From NCBI GenBank assembly GCA_016787665.1, contig JAEUUC010000004.1, forward strand, positions 1-64,000: a stretch of DNA of 64,000 nt, read 5' to 3'. Below are positions 1 to 10,480 of the stretch, one piece after another. This DNA comes from Cyclobacteriaceae bacterium. Lineage in GTDB: Bacteria > Bacteroidota > Bacteroidia > Cytophagales > Cyclobacteriaceae. The notes under the pieces were generated by a model, which was not told the origin of the DNA, did not search any database, and worked only from the letters and a program-made list of their open reading frames with translations. The position numbers and the translations under genes were made by a program. Position 1 is the first letter of the stretch. The number at the start of each line of letters is the position of its first letter.

Positions 1-3000
1 GATGTGCAGGTCCTTCGCAGAATGTGGTAGTGACTGTGAATCCCAACCCGGTATTGAGCAGTACACTGACCCCGGCTTCGATTTGTAGCGGGACATCGTT
101 TAGTTATGCGCCTACCAGTGCGACCACCGGGGCTACTTTTAACTGGAGCCGGGCCACGGTGGCGGGTATCACGCCAGTAGGTCCTACGTCAGGTACCAAT
201 AATCCCAATGAGACGCTGACCAACACCACGACCGCCCCGATTACGGTAACGTATCAATACACGGTAAGTGCGAACGGCTGCAGCACGGTTCAGAACGTGG
301 TGGTTACGGTGAACCCGACCCCAGTGCTGACCAGCACGCTGTCTCCGGCAGCGATTTGCAGCGGCAGCACATTTGGTTACACGGCCACGAGCAGCACGGC
401 CGGTGCCACGTTTAGCTGGACACGCGCGGCCGTTGTGGGTATTGCGGAGGCGGCAGGCAGCGGTACGGGCAACGTGAGTGAAGTTCTGACTAACACGACA
501 ACGGGCCCTTTGAATGTGACGTACGCCTATACGGTGAGCGCCAATGGTTGCACGAATGCCAGTGTGTTCAATGTGGTGGTTACGGTTCAACCCGTAGCTA
601 ATTTTAACGTCATCAATGGTGCGCCTGCTGTTTGTGAGGGAGTTCCCACGGCCATTCAACTCAATGGATTGACTACTGGCCTTCAACTTAGACTTTCGAG
701 TGTCGTGGCAACTGGCGGAGTAACTGGATTTACTGCTTCGGGCGCCCTGTTCAATTCCTTCCCGGCCATCATTGCTGATAATTTGGCCAACCCGACCAAC
801 GCGCCTCAAACGGTTACCTACACATTCGAGGGGAGCATTAGTGGAACTTGTGTTAATCCGGCCTTGCAGGTTGTAGTGGTGACCGTTAACCCAGCGCCCC
901 CCGATCTGTCGATAACCAATCTGACGCCAAACATTTGCGTGGGAACACCTAATGACATTACCCTTACCAGTTTAACTGCAGGGGCGGTAATTACGTTAAC
1001 GAACGTCAACTACAATGGTGCTACAGGCACTCTGACAAATGGAACCACATTTACTCCGGGGTCTAAAATTACTGAGACGCTTGGCAATCCATCTTCATCA
1101 CCCATAGTTGTTACGTACACATTCGAGATTGCGGCCAATGGTTGCACAAATCCGGCAACGCAGTCAACAACGGTTACCGTGAAACCACTGCCTGTATTCT
1201 CCATTTTGAATTCGGCTCCTGCGATTTGTTCGGGTTCGGCTACTGACATTACGCTCAACACGCCTACCAGCGGAGGAGTGGTTCGTCTGGATGCCGTGAA
1301 CTATGGAGCGGTTACCGGGGGCACTGCAGTTGCGGGTAGTACGTTCACCAATGGGCAAAAAATTACGGATGCTCTGGTGAATTCAACCACGGGCCCGATT
1401 ACAGTCACCTACACCTTTAGCGTTTCTACGCCACTGCCAGTGCCGGCATGCTCAAACCCGGCTCAGCAGACGATTCAAGTTGTTGTATCACCATCACCTT
1501 CGATGTCGATTGCTAATGTTGCTCCGGTTATTTGTACAGGTGCATCGACCAATTTCACCTTAAATAGCCCGACCAGCGGGGCCGTGATTCGCCTGGTGGC
1601 TGTTAACTACGGAGCAGCCGTGGGTACATTAACTGCCGGTCAGACGTTTTTGGCTGGGACTACGATTACAGAAACATTAACCAACGCAACGTCCGGCCCG
1701 GTAACCGTTAATTATACATTTGATGTGACGGCCAACGGTTGTACCGATGCGGGACCTTTCAATACAACAGTTACGGTTCAGCCACCGGCTCTATTTGCGG
1801 CAACCAATGGAGCGGCTGTTTTGTGCGAGGGATTGCCGACTGCTATTTCGATTACGAGCGCCACCACGGGGCAGCGTGTACGCGTTGCCAATGTAGTCGC
1901 AACGGGAGGCGTGACCGGGTTTACAGCAATAGGTACGCAGTTCAATTCTTTCCCGGCTTCCATCTCCGATGTGCTGGTTAATCCGACCAACGCACCTCAA
2001 ACCGTTACGTATGTGCTCGAAGGTAGCATCGGGGGAACGTGTATCAATCCGGTTACTCAGTCACTTGTAGTAACCGTCAATCCGGCACCGCCCGATCTTA
2101 GTATTGTCAATGCGGCATCGGTTGTTTGTGCCGGAACGCCAAATGATATTGCGTTGAATAGTGCTACTGCGGGAGCAATTATTACCCTTACTGCAGTCAA
2201 TTACAATGGTGCGATCGGCACGCTTTCGGCTGGGGCAACCCGCACCCCGGGTTCAAAAATTACGGAGACACTGGTCAATCCGACTAACGCACCGATTACG
2301 GTTGACTATACGTTCCAGGTATCGGCCAATGGCTGTACCAATCCGGCTACTCAGTCTACGCAGGTCACTATAAAGCCGACCCCCAGTTTCTCGATTGCCA
2401 ATTCAGCATTCATAATTTGTAGTGGTGTTGCTACCAACATCTCGTTCACCAGCCTCACCACAGGGCATCAAATCAATGCTGTTTCGGTTAATTATGGGGC
2501 GGTGACAGGCGGAACGGTGGTACCCGGTGTTACCACCTTTGTGAATGGAAGCGTGCTTGCGGAAGTGCTAACCAATCCTACGAGCGCTGCTATCGATGTC
2601 ACCTATCAGTTTAACGTCACCACGCCTGCACCGATTCCCTCATGTCCATTGGTACCCGTTGCCCAGTCGGTAACGGTTCGGGTTTTGCCCACTCCTTCTG
2701 CCAGTGCCAGCAACATCACGATATGCAGTGGGTCGGCAGCCGTGATTCCGGTCAGTGCGGCACCCAAGAATGTAGCAGGAACTACATTTGACTGGACCAT
2801 CACCCCGTCAGCCAATGTGTTGGGGGCGGCCGCTGGTAATGGTTCGACAATTAATCAAGTGTTAACCCTTACCAATTCCTCGGTAGGCTCCGTTACGTAC
2901 CACATCGTACCGACTGCAAATGGATGTGCCGGACCTGTGCATGATATCACTGTTACGGTTAACCCGGTGGCCACGGTCGATGCCGGTCTCGATTATCAGG

Positions 3001-6000
3001 TTTGTGAGCCCATTTCGATTCCCCTTTCGGGTGTAGTTGGCGGTGCCGCCTCTTCGGGCACATGGACCATTATTAGTGGTGCGGGTTCTATTGGCGCCAG
3101 TACGACCGCGTTGCCTAATGTAACTGCGGTCTACAACGTGGGGCCAGCTGACATTGGTGGGTTTGTTGTATTGCAATTGCAGACGAATGATCCGGATGGC
3201 GCAGGCCCGTGCGTGGCCGTGTCCGATCAGGTACGCATTGACATCAACCGCAGACCACTGGTTACAGTGCCGGCAGATTTCATCGTTTGCGAACCCGCTT
3301 CGATTGCCCTCACCGGCTCACTTCAAGGAAGCGCGACAACCGGTTTGTGGAGCGTAGTTGCTGGAGCGGGCACATTGACCGCTACTAATATTGTTCCAGG
3401 TTCGCCCATTACCGCCTTGGCAACCTACACGCCCGATGTGAGTGATATTGGAAGTGTTGTCACGTTCCGATTAACAACAAATGATCCAGATGGCCCTTCT
3501 GGACCGTGTGTTCAGGAATTTGATGATATCAATATCACCATCAATCGAAGAGCGGCAATTACAGCTGGCATTGACTTGGCACAATGTGCGGATGTGCCGT
3601 CAACCGTTATTCTCGGTAGCGTAACGTATGCACCAAACGGCATTGCCTGGTCGATTCAGAGTGGATCGGGTACAATCAGCAATCCGACCATTGACCAACC
3701 CAGCTACCTCTTTAATAACCCCTCCGAAATCAACACTACCGTGAGGTTGCGAATGACCGCTCTGGACCCTGATGGTGCGGGTCCTTGCACGATTGAGTTT
3801 GATGAAATGGATTTACGAATCAATCCACTACCCGTAGTCGTGTACACTGGTCTTCCGGGATCGATGGCCGAAAACGCAGCCCCCGTTACCCTTACGGGAA
3901 ATCAGATCGGTGGTTTATTCACGATCTCGCCCTTGACCTCTAACATTGGTAGCACGGTGCAGGCTCCGGTTGATCGCGCGATATTTAATCCCGCTGCAGC
4001 CGACCTGGGTTTGAATACGATTCGGTACACATTCACCAATTCAAATGGTTGTACAAATTATACCGAGCAAAATGTGATTGTGAACCCCGTTACTACGGTG
4101 GACTTTCTCCTACAGTATCAAATTGGACTTCCTCCATTCCCTTTTGTTCCTCCGGATGGGACCGGTGGTTATGCGCTTTGTTCGGAAGTGGGTTTGATCA
4201 AAGTAGTGGGCGTGCCAGATGTCAGCACGGGTCTGACGCCAACGAACTTTGTGGCAGTAGGTCCGGGAGCAGCAATTCTTAATTCAAAACTTTCTCAAAC
4301 TGGTAGTGACTACTTCATTAATACGTCCGGCATTCCCTCGGATACTTATTTCTTGCAGTACACCTACACAAACTCACTCGGTGTAACTTCGCCACCGTTC
4401 ATTCGGCCAATTACATTCTATGCTGTGCCCAATGCGGCTATCTTACCACCTAGCAATAATTGTATTGTGGCCGACATTGACTTGCGCGATAATTCAAGCA
4501 TGCCGGCCCAGAACCCGTTTGGCGGTTCCATTGCCAGATATGATTGGAACTTTGGCGATGGCTCCAGCGCGTTAAACGCTGGCCCCGTTGCCGATCATGA
4601 TTACAATGCACCCGGCAATTACTCAGTGACGCTTACCGTAACTACTAACCAGCAGTGTTCGGCAATTGCCGTTTTGCCTATTAAAGTTGGTGACTTGCCG
4701 GTGGTGAGTTTTGATTGGGCGGCTATCTGCACAAACGATTCAACGAGGTTTACCGATCGGACCAACCCTGGACCGGTTAGTACCATCATATCCTATACCT
4801 GGGAATTTGGTGATGGATTTATTCTGGGTCCTGGGCTTGGGAGTGTTCCCGGAGGTACGCACGGTGGTCAAACGTCAGGTACTTTTGCAGACCCCAGTCA
4901 CAACTATAGCTTAACCGGTATATATTCCGCAACGCTCACCATTACAACAGATGATGGTTGCGTAAATAGTGATACACAGAATGTAGCGATCCTGACCGGA
5001 GGTACTAGTGTAACACCAACGAATTCCGCTCCTTATTCACAAGATTTCGAGTCCAACGTGCCTTTTGTCAATGGGGGATGGATACCCGAGGGTCTGAAAA
5101 CCAGTCCTCCTTTGGCTCCCCCGGTATTTAGTCCGTCTAGTTGGACGTTGAGCACACCTGCTGGTGCTACAATCAATTCGGCTGCAGGTGGTTCCCGATC
5201 GTGGTGGACAGGGTTGAATACGCAGTCCTACTTCCCGAACGAGTCCTCTGCCGTTAATGGACCATGCTTCGACCTTCGCCAACTGGATCGTCCTATGATC
5301 TCGCTTGACTACTGGTCGGATGCCGAGCGCAATCTGGATGGTGCAGTTGTACAATACTCGACCGATGGCGGGTTGAACTGGGCAATTGTAGGCCCGTTGG
5401 CCGGTTTGACGGGCTCACAACGCGATCAGGGTATCAACTGGTATCCCCCGGATGCTACGATTGTCTCAAATCCGGGGCAACAGCTAATTGGTCAGTATGG
5501 TTGGACGGATAAGACCGGAAGTTGGAAGAACGCACGATTTAATTTGGATATGGTTAACCCGGTCGACCGCGATCAAGTTCGAATTCGAGTGGCGTTTGCG
5601 TCTAACAACGACAATGCCCCGGGCAACACGTTTGATGGCTTTGCTTTTGACAACGTCTACGTAGGTGAAAAACAGCGAACCAACCTGGTTGAACACTTTA
5701 CAAATTATAACCTCGCAGCAAGTGTGGCGGGCGATACATGGCTGGACAACCGACTGAATGAGCAGTTCCCGCTGCTAGGCGAAACGGACTTCGTAGATAT
5801 TCGTTACCACATCGGCTTCCCTACGCCAGATCAATTCTATCAAGAGAATTCGAACGATCCTGACGCGCGATCACTGTTCTATGGGGTGTCGCAACCGCCT
5901 TCTACCGTTATGGACGGCCGCCTGGACAGCAAGTTTACCGGAAATTTCACCGAGATTACCCGGGTTGAGATCGATCGGAGAGCGTTGGCTGCACCGTTGT

Positions 6001-6695
6001 TCAAAATAAGAATTGATACGATTGCAACCGGCAACTCAAACACCATTACCCCGGAGGTCGAAGCCCTCTACCTGGGGACAACACCATTTAGTGATCCCTT
6101 GTTGATTCAGGCTGCGCTGATCGAAACGCCAGTGACAACGCCAAGTTCCGGTACCTTCCGCAATGTGCTGCGCAAGCAACTCTTTGGAGGTGATGGCGAA
6201 ACAGTAGCCCTGACGTTTGACCCGATACAGCCTGGCCTTGACACCGCGTCCGTCACACGATCCAGAGCTAACGTTACGATTGATGTACCGGTTCAGAATT
6301 CAAACAACCTGTGGATGATTGCTTACGTACAGAATAAACTGACGAAGGAAGTTTACCAGGCGGCAATTTTTAAAGTAACCGGCAAAGCAGGACAAACCAT
6401 TGTTGGCGTTGATGAAGAGCGACCAAGTGCAGTTGTTTTCCGTGATCTACTGGTTCATCCAAACCCGGCTGATGACAAGTTTGCATTCCGCAGCTACCAC
6501 GACATGCGTGGCTATCAGTGGAAGATGAGTGATCAACGGGGTGTCGTGGTGAAGCATGGCGATTTCAGTCAATCCATAGATGGTGACACCTGGGTGGAGG
6601 TTTCCGAACTGCCGAATGGTGTTTACACGTTGTTGGTGGCCAGCCCCGATGGAGGCACCCTGTTCAAGCGCCTGGTGGTAATGAATCGAAATTAG
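1..6695 (+). CDS. Giant multidomain surface protein with T9SS type A sorting domain (5' partial)
   Basis: The reading frame is open from the first base, and the residues before the first in-frame GTG (position 24) continue the repeat pattern, so the true start lies upstream. Residues below count from position 24. About 1-1000 are tandem Ig/PKD-like modules of roughly 95-100 residues, each with an ICSG or VCEG cysteine near its start and ending in VTVNP- or VTVQP-like linkers. About 1000-1300 hold three modules sharing NDPDG.GPC or a close variant. PKD domains follow near 1508 (WNFGDG) and 1592 (WEFGDG). A MAM/jelly-roll-like segment starts near 1673 (SQDFES), then an Omp28-like region from about 1885 (LVEHFTNYN). 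The last 80 residues (VHPNPADDKF to the end) match T9SS C-terminal sorting domains. By family knowledge such proteins are exported across the outer membrane by T9SS and anchored or released; an adhesive role is inference. The 3' end lies 2 bp from the convergent kinase gene. Confidence 0.9.
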   Translation, partial: CAGPSQNVVVTVNPNPVLSSTLTPASICSGTSFSYAPTSATTGATFNWSRATVAGITPVGPTSGTNNPNETLTNTTTAPITVTYQYTVSANGCSTVQNVVVTVNPTPVLTSTLSPAAICSGSTFGYTATSSTAGATFSWTRAAVVGIAEAAGSGTGNVSEVLTNTTTGPLNVTYAYTVSANGCTNASVFNVVVTVQPVANFNVINGAPAVCEGVPTAIQLNGLTTGLQLRLSSVVATGGVTGFTASGALFNSFPAIIADNLANPTNAPQTVTYTFEGSISGTCVNPALQVVVVTVNPAPPDLSITNLTPNICVGTPNDITLTSLTAGAVITLTNVNYNGATGTLTNGTTFTPGSKITETLGNPSSSPIVVTYTFEIAANGCTNPATQSTTVTVKPLPVFSILNSAPAICSGSATDITLNTPTSGGVVRLDAVNYGAVTGGTAVAGSTFTNGQKITDALVNSTTGPITVTYTFSVSTPLPVPACSNPAQQTIQVVVSPSPSMSIANVAPVICTGASTNFTLNSPTSGAVIRLVAVNYGAAVGTLTAGQTFLAGTTITETLTNATSGPVTVNYTFDVTANGCTDAGPFNTTVTVQPPALFAATNGAAVLCEGLPTAISITSATTGQRVRVANVVATGGVTGFTAIGTQFNSFPASISDVLVNPTNAPQTVTYVLEGSIGGTCINPVTQSLVVTVNPAPPDLSIVNAASVVCAGTPNDIALNSATAGAIITLTAVNYNGAIGTLSAGATRTPGSKITETLVNPTNAPITVDYTFQVSANGCTNPATQSTQVTIKPTPSFSIANSAFIICSGVATNISFTSLTTGHQINAVSVNYGAVTGGTVVPGVTTFVNGSVLAEVLTNPTSAAIDVTYQFNVTTPAPIPSCPLVPVAQSVTVRVLPTPSASASNITICSGSAAVIPVSAAPKNVAGTTFDWTITPSANVLGAAAGNGSTINQVLTLTNSSVGSVTYHIVPTANGCAGPVHDITVTVNPVATVDAGLDYQVCEPISIPLSGVVGGAASSGTWTIISGAGSIGASTTALPNVTAVYNVGPADIGGFVVLQLQTNDPDGAGPCVAVSDQVRIDINRRPLVTVPADFIVCEPASIALTGSLQGSATTGLWSVVAGAGTLTATNIVPGSPITALATYTPDVSDIGSVVTFRLTTNDPDGPSGPCVQEFDDINITINRRAAITAGIDLAQCADVPSTVILGSVTYAPNGIAWSIQSGSGTISNPTIDQPSYLFNNPSEINTTVRLRMTALDPDGAGPCTIEFDEMDLRINPLPVVVYTGLPGSMAENAAPVTLTGNQIGGLFTISPLTSNIGSTVQAPVDRAIFNPAAADLGLNTIRYTFTNSNGCTNYTEQNVIVNPVTTVDFLLQYQIGLPPFPFVPPDGTGGYALCSEVGLIKVVGVPDVSTGLTPTNFVAVGPGAAILNSKLSQTGSDYFINTSGIPSDTYFLQYTYTNSLGVTSPPFIRPITFYAVPNAAILPPSNNCIVADIDLRDNSSMPAQNPFGGSIARYDWNFGDGSSALNAGPVADHDYNAPGNYSVTLTVTTNQQCSAIAVLPIKVGDLPVVSFDWAAICTNDSTRFTDRTNPGPVSTIISYTWEFGDGFILGPGLGSVPGGTHGGQTSGTFADPSHNYSLTGIYSATLTITTDDGCVNSDTQNVAILTGGTSVTPTNSAPYSQDFESNVPFVNGGWIPEGLKTSPPLAPPVFSPSSWTLSTPAGATINSAAGGSRSWWTGLNTQSYFPNESSAVNGPCFDLRQLDRPMISLDYWSDAERNLDGAVVQYSTDGGLNWAIVGPLAGLTGSQRDQGINWYPPDATIVSNPGQQLIGQYGWTDKTGSWKNARFNLDMVNPVDRDQVRIRVAFASNNDNAPGNTFDGFAFDNVYVGEKQRTNLVEHFTNYNLAASVAGDTWLDNRLNEQFPLLGETDFVDIRYHIGFPTPDQFYQENSNDPDARSLFYGVSQPPSTVMDGRLDSKFTGNFTEITRVEIDRRALAAPLFKIRIDTIATGNSNTITPEVEALYLGTTPFSDPLLIQAALIETPVTTPSSGTFRNVLRKQLFGGDGETVALTFDPIQPGLDTASVTRSRANVTIDVPVQNSNNLWMIAYVQNKLTKEVYQAAIFKVTGKAGQTIVGVDEERPSAVVFRDLLVHPNPADDKFAFRSYHDMRGYQWKMSDQRGVVVKHGDFSQSIDGDTWVEVSELPNGVYTLLVASPDGGTLFKRLVVMNRN
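594..2690 (+). repeat. Tandem Ig/PKD-like repeats with a duplicated three-module block
   Basis: Within the giant gene, a block of three modules (594 to about 1493) reappears in the same order from 1785 to about 2690, separated by one further module. The block order is a module with VCEGVPTAI, one with APPDLSI and GTPNDI, and one with VNYGAVTGGT. The second copy carries LCEGLPTAI, APPDLSI with GTPNDI, and VNYGAVTGGT. The start-to-start distance is 1191 bp, exactly 397 codons, which keeps the frame. DNA identity is clearly reduced between copies while the protein pattern persists, so this is an old in-frame duplication under selection. Confidence 0.75.
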
Positions 6696-6697
6696 AG

Positions 6698-8545
6698 TTA
6701 CTTCAACTGAACCGAGGCGCTCAATAATTTTTGCAAAATAAAGGTTAAATCAATCGGTTGGTTCGCTGATAGTTTCTCTTCGATTTCAACGATTTCTTTT
6801 CGCAGTCCGTCAAGACCGATCAATGTCAAGGTAGGCTTCAGGCGATGAAGCAGCCGCCCAGTAATGGCCGGGGTTGGTTTTTTGTGCAGTTCGGCCAGCG
6901 TTTCGTCAATGGCTTGTTTTGCAGCTGCCACCATTTCGGCTATGAAGGCTTGATTTCCTCCGGCAACCTGTTTCAGATAGGTCAGATCGACTTGGGCCAC
7001 GGGAGGAGATGATATTGCCGGCCCAGCCGCGTAACGCGCCAGAACGTGGCGGAGGTCGGCCGGTCGAAATGGCTTGGAAAGTTGGTCATTCATGCCCGCC
7101 TCAAGGCTTTTTTGACGATCCTGTTCACTGGCGTTGGCGGTGAGCGCAATGATGGGCACCTGGGCGTAAGCTCCCCCGGACTGCCGAATCGTGCGGGCGG
7201 TTTCGTATCCGTCCAACACCGGCATCTGAATATCCATCAACACCAAGTCGTACTTCTCGCTGGCGAGTTTTTTCAATGCTATGCTGCCGTCACCGGCAAT
7301 ATCGCACGCACAGCCGAGGTTGCGCAGCAAGGTGCTGGCATAAAGTTGGTTGATCTCGTTATCCTCCACGAGCAAAACACGCGCGGCCGATACGGGCTTG
7401 ATTGGCTCGTCAGCTGCAGGGGAGGACACGGCTACATCATCGGGCTTGCCAATCTCAAAGGGTAGCGCCACGCGAAACGTTGAGCCTTTGTGCTCACGGC
7501 TTTCGACCTCGACTGATCCGCCTTGCAGTTCAACCAATTGTTTCACGATCGTCAGTCCAAGCCCCGTGCCACCGTATCTGCGGGTAATGCTGGCGTCAGC
7601 CTGACTGAACCGCTCAAAGATGGTTGGTAGTTTGGAAGCCGGTATGCCGATGCCAGTGTCGCTTACTTCGATTAACAGCATCCACTTTTCGGCAGCCGAG
7701 TCGCTCTGCAAGGCCAGTCGAACCTGGCCTGCATGGGTAAACTTGATGGCGTTGCTGAGCAAATTGATTAAGACTTGATTCAGTCGGACCGGATCACCAA
7801 TCAAGACCGTGCCGTTTGCCACGTGGTTGTCGACCAGAAGGCGAAGTCCTTTTTGGTCGCATTGGTATTGGAACGTGGCCACCAGCCCGTCTACAATATC
7901 ATTTAACCGAAATCCGATTTGCTCAAATCGTATTTTGCCTGATTCCAGGGACGCCACATCCAGAATATCATTGATGATCACTTTCAGGTTTTCGGTGGCG
8001 CTGCGAATCGCATCCAGATACTTTCGTTGTTCGTCAAGAGACGGATTTTGACTCAACAGGCTGGCAATACCCGCGATGCCATTGATGGGTGTTCGGATTT
8101 CGTGGCTGATGTTGGCCAAAAATTGCTCTTTGGCCCGTTGCGCATTAGCAAGTTCAGCGGCAACTTTTTTCCTTTGCGTGATATCCCGACAATCCAAAAT
8201 CAGTCCTTCGACATTTTCCTTCCGCTTCAGGTTAACGGAGTTGAATTCAAAATACCGGTAGGAGCCGTCTGCACAGCGGAACTGAAAATCCTCGGAGGCC
8301 TCGTACGTTTTGCGAACCATACGCTTGAACTGATCACGTAACTTTGGTAAATCATCGGGGTGGATGAAGTAAAAAAAATTACGCGTGATGAGTTGCCGGT
8401 TGGTGTATCCAAGCGTTTTACGTGCGGCATTGTTTTGGTAGTGAATTTCGCCTTCGAACGACACAATCAGGATGATGTCGGCACCTTCGTCCACCACGCT
8501 TTGGTAAAACTTGCCTTGCTGGACAAACTTTTTGAGGGGCTGCAT
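6698..8545 (-). CDS. PAS-containing hybrid sensor histidine kinase with receiver and Hpt domains
   Basis: This 615-residue protein has no obvious membrane segment, so it is probably cytoplasmic. Domains in order: PAS at about 15-130 (YQNNAARKTLGY, FIHPDD); HisKA with phospho-acceptor His in NISHEIRTP near 150; HATPase with NLLSNAIKF, DTGIGIP and GGTGLGL to about 370; receiver with VLLVEDNEIN, phospho-Asp in LVLMDIQMP and Lys in LSKPF at about 390-510; and a C-terminal Hpt-like helix bundle with LLHRLKPTLTLIGL near 570. All phosphorelay residues are visible, so it can autophosphorylate and relay internally to Hpt. Its ATG directly follows the TAA of the NtrC-type regulator gene, with no gap, so the two are co-transcribed and probably partners. 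The ligand sensed by PAS is not apparent. Confidence 0.93.
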   Translation of the reverse strand: MQPLKKFVQQGKFYQSVVDEGADIILIVSFEGEIHYQNNAARKTLGYTNRQLITRNFFYFIHPDDLPKLRDQFKRMVRKTYEASEDFQFRCADGSYRYFEFNSVNLKRKENVEGLILDCRDITQRKKVAAELANAQRAKEQFLANISHEIRTPINGIAGIASLLSQNPSLDEQRKYLDAIRSATENLKVIINDILDVASLESGKIRFEQIGFRLNDIVDGLVATFQYQCDQKGLRLLVDNHVANGTVLIGDPVRLNQVLINLLSNAIKFTHAGQVRLALQSDSAAEKWMLLIEVSDTGIGIPASKLPTIFERFSQADASITRRYGGTGLGLTIVKQLVELQGGSVEVESREHKGSTFRVALPFEIGKPDDVAVSSPAADEPIKPVSAARVLLVEDNEINQLYASTLLRNLGCACDIAGDGSIALKKLASEKYDLVLMDIQMPVLDGYETARTIRQSGGAYAQVPIIALTANASEQDRQKSLEAGMNDQLSKPFRPADLRHVLARYAAGPAISSPPVAQVDLTYLKQVAGGNQAFIAEMVAAAKQAIDETLAELHKKPTPAITGRLLHRLKPTLTLIGLDGLRKEIVEIEEKLSANQPIDLTFILQKLLSASVQLK

Positions 8546-9907
8546 TTAAATTCCCAATTGCTCCATCTCCTTCAGGTACCGGTAGATTGTGGACTTGCCG
8601 ATGTCCAATTTGCGGGCTACTTCCAACACGTTGTTGTCGTATTTATTCAGAAAACTTCGGATAATCCGGTAGATGTAGTGGTCCAGCGGCATTTCGGTTT
8701 TCAGCCAGTCTCCAGCTTGCCCTGCGGTGGGAAAGCGGATGTCTTCCCCCTGAAGTTGCTCGCCATCACTCATTACTGCCGCCAGATCTATGATAGACTT
8801 TAGCTCACGCACGTTACCCGGGAAGGGGTATTGAATCAATTTTTCGCATGCGGTTTCATGTAGCTTCAGTCTCGGTGTTTTATTTTCTTTCGCGTACAGA
8901 TCAAGAAAGTGCCGGGCCAATAGGAGTATATCCTGGCCCCGTTCACGCAAGGGGGGCAAATGAACCGGAAGGCCAAGCAGTCGGTAGAAAAGATCTTCGC
9001 GGAATTTGCCGGCCCGCACTTCGGCCTGCAAATCGCGGTGGGTGGCCGTCACGATACGAACATCAAGTTTGATTGTTTCGTTACCACCTACACGTGAGAT
9101 TTCTTTTTCCTGAAGTGCACGCAGCAGTTTGGACTGCATGCCTGGATCCATTTCACCAATTTCATCCAGAAACAGCGTGCCGCCATCCGCCTCTTCAAAC
9201 TTTCCTATTCTTCGCGACATCGCACCGGTAAACGAGCCCTTTTCGTGACCAAATAACTCGCTTTCGATTAAGTCCTTCGGAATGGCAGTAACATTGACCG
9301 CCACAAATGGTTTGTTCTTGCGTTCCGAGTTGTAATGAATGGCTTTCGCGACCAACTCCTTGCCGGTACCCGTTTCTCCGGTAATGGACACGGAAATGTT
9401 GGAGCGAACGGCTTTTTCGAGAAGAGCGAAAATCCCCTTCATCGCCTGGCTGGTCCCAATGATACTTTTTTCGAAGTCGTATTTGCCCGCTATCTCTTTT
9501 TTGAGATAATCGATTTCGCGGATCAGAGATGACTTATTGCGGGCGTTTTGGATAGCGTTCAGCAGCCGGTCTTTGGTGCTTTCGTCCTTCACGATGTAGT
9601 CAAACGCCCCACGCTTCAACAACTCTACGGCAGTCCCGATCTTTTCCTGGGCGGAGACCACGATAACCGATATCTCAGGGTCGAACTCACGGATGGCGGC
9701 CAGGAGCTTTTCACCCCCCATGTCGGGCAGGGAATAATCGAGCGTGACGATGGCCGGACGCTGGTGCAACTGATTCAGGCATTCCTGACCGCTCGAAAAG
9801 AAGGTCGGTTCAATGTCCGGGTTGAGTTCGACAACAAAGCGAAGAAAACGGGTATACGTTGGGTCATCTTCGACAACGAACAATTTCACCGGTTCCTTTT
9901 CGTACAT
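8546..9907 (-). CDS. Sigma-54-dependent NtrC-family response regulator
   Basis: The 453-residue protein has the standard three-domain layout. The receiver (1-125) carries the acidic pair in VVEDD, phospho-Asp in [10 protein letters not shown] and Lys in YIVKDES. The AAA+ domain (about 145-385) has Walker A GETGTGKE, the sigma-54 contact loop as GSFTGA (the common form is GAFTGA), Walker [13 protein letters not shown] and arginine-finger region [10 protein letters not shown] Fis-type HTH lies at the C-terminus ([20 protein letters not shown]). By family knowledge it activates sigma-54 promoters after phosphorylation. Its stop abuts the kinase start, which argues for a cognate pair. I saw no convincing -24/-12 sigma-54 promoter (TGGCAC-N5-TTGC) near genes in this window, so its targets are probably elsewhere. 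Confidence 0.95.
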   Translation of the reverse strand: MYEKEPVKLFVVEDDPTYTRFLRFVVELNPDIEPTFFSSGQECLNQLHQRPAIVTLDYSLPDMGGEKLLAAIREFDPEISVIVVSAQEKIGTAVELLKRGAFDYIVKDESTKDRLLNAIQNARNKSSLIREIDYLKKEIAGKYDFEKSIIGTSQAMKGIFALLEKAVRSNISVSITGETGTGKELVAKAIHYNSERKNKPFVAVNVTAIPKDLIESELFGHEKGSFTGAMSRRIGKFEEADGGTLFLDEIGEMDPGMQSKLLRALQEKEISRVGGNETIKLDVRIVTATHRDLQAEVRAGKFREDLFYRLLGLPVHLPPLRERGQDILLLARHFLDLYAKENKTPRLKLHETACEKLIQYPFPGNVRELKSIIDLAAVMSDGEQLQGEDIRFPTAGQAGDWLKTEMPLDHYIYRIIRSFLNKYDNNVLEVARKLDIGKSTIYRYLKEMEQLGI

Positions 9908-10009
9908 GCGTAATGTTTTCGGCCCGAAGGCAGCTTATGTGGGCAATTTAGTTATTGTTGTGGTTTCAAATCACCTTTCCATTGCTGAACTTTAAGGGAA
10001 ATTTTAAGC

Positions 10010-10480
10010 ATGGTAAAAGAGTTGGCGGGGCTGTCGAAGGACGAGTTGGAGTTAGTCGTTAAGGCGCCCCTGTTAGTCGGTCTTTTGATTGCTGGGGCAG
10101 ATGGAACCATCGACCAGAAGGAAATGCGGCAGGGCCTTGATCTGGCCGAGCATCATCTGCAAAAAGCGGCAGGGGAGTATTCTGTTTTCTACCAATCGAT
10201 AGCCCAGGACTTTGATGAGAAATTCACCATCCTGTTGCAGCAGTACCCCAAAGACGTAAGCAAACGACAGCAGATGGTGGTAAAGGAGTTAGAGAAATTG
10301 AACCCGGTGTTGCGAAAAATTGATCCCCGGTTTGCCCGGCCTTATCATCAGTGTTTGTTGGAGGTATCCCGTAAGATTGCCGAATCATCCGGTGGATTTT
10401 TGCGCAAGAACAAGGTGAGCCCCGAGGAGTCCACCTGGGTAAACCTGCCGATGATTGCCGAACCGGGGTTGCATGTCTAG
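10010..10480 (+). CDS. TerB-like domain protein
   Basis: This 156-residue soluble protein contains LLIAGADGTIDQKEM near residue 25. That resembles the acidic helix-loop of TerB-like (tellurite-resistance/DjlA-type) domains, where an ADG.ID.KE motif is typical. The rest is helical with no signal peptide or membrane segment. The assignment rests on this motif only and is tentative. The gene starts about 100 bp downstream of the divergent sigma-54 regulator gene, and its 3' end overlaps the rhomboid start by 8 bp, so it probably heads a three-gene unit with the rhomboid and holA. Its function is unknown. Confidence 0.6.
   Translation: MVKELAGLSKDELELVVKAPLLVGLLIAGADGTIDQKEMRQGLDLAEHHLQKAAGEYSVFYQSIAQDFDEKFTILLQQYPKDVSKRQQMVVKELEKLNPVLRKIDPRFARPYHQCLLEVSRKIAESSGGFLRKNKVSPEESTWVNLPMIAEPGLHV

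Noticed and set aside
1..4000. Possible CRISPR or satellite repeats in the giant gene
   Set aside because: The repeats are about 290-300 bp, diverged at DNA level and encode Ig/PKD-like modules; there are no short direct repeats with uniform spacers.
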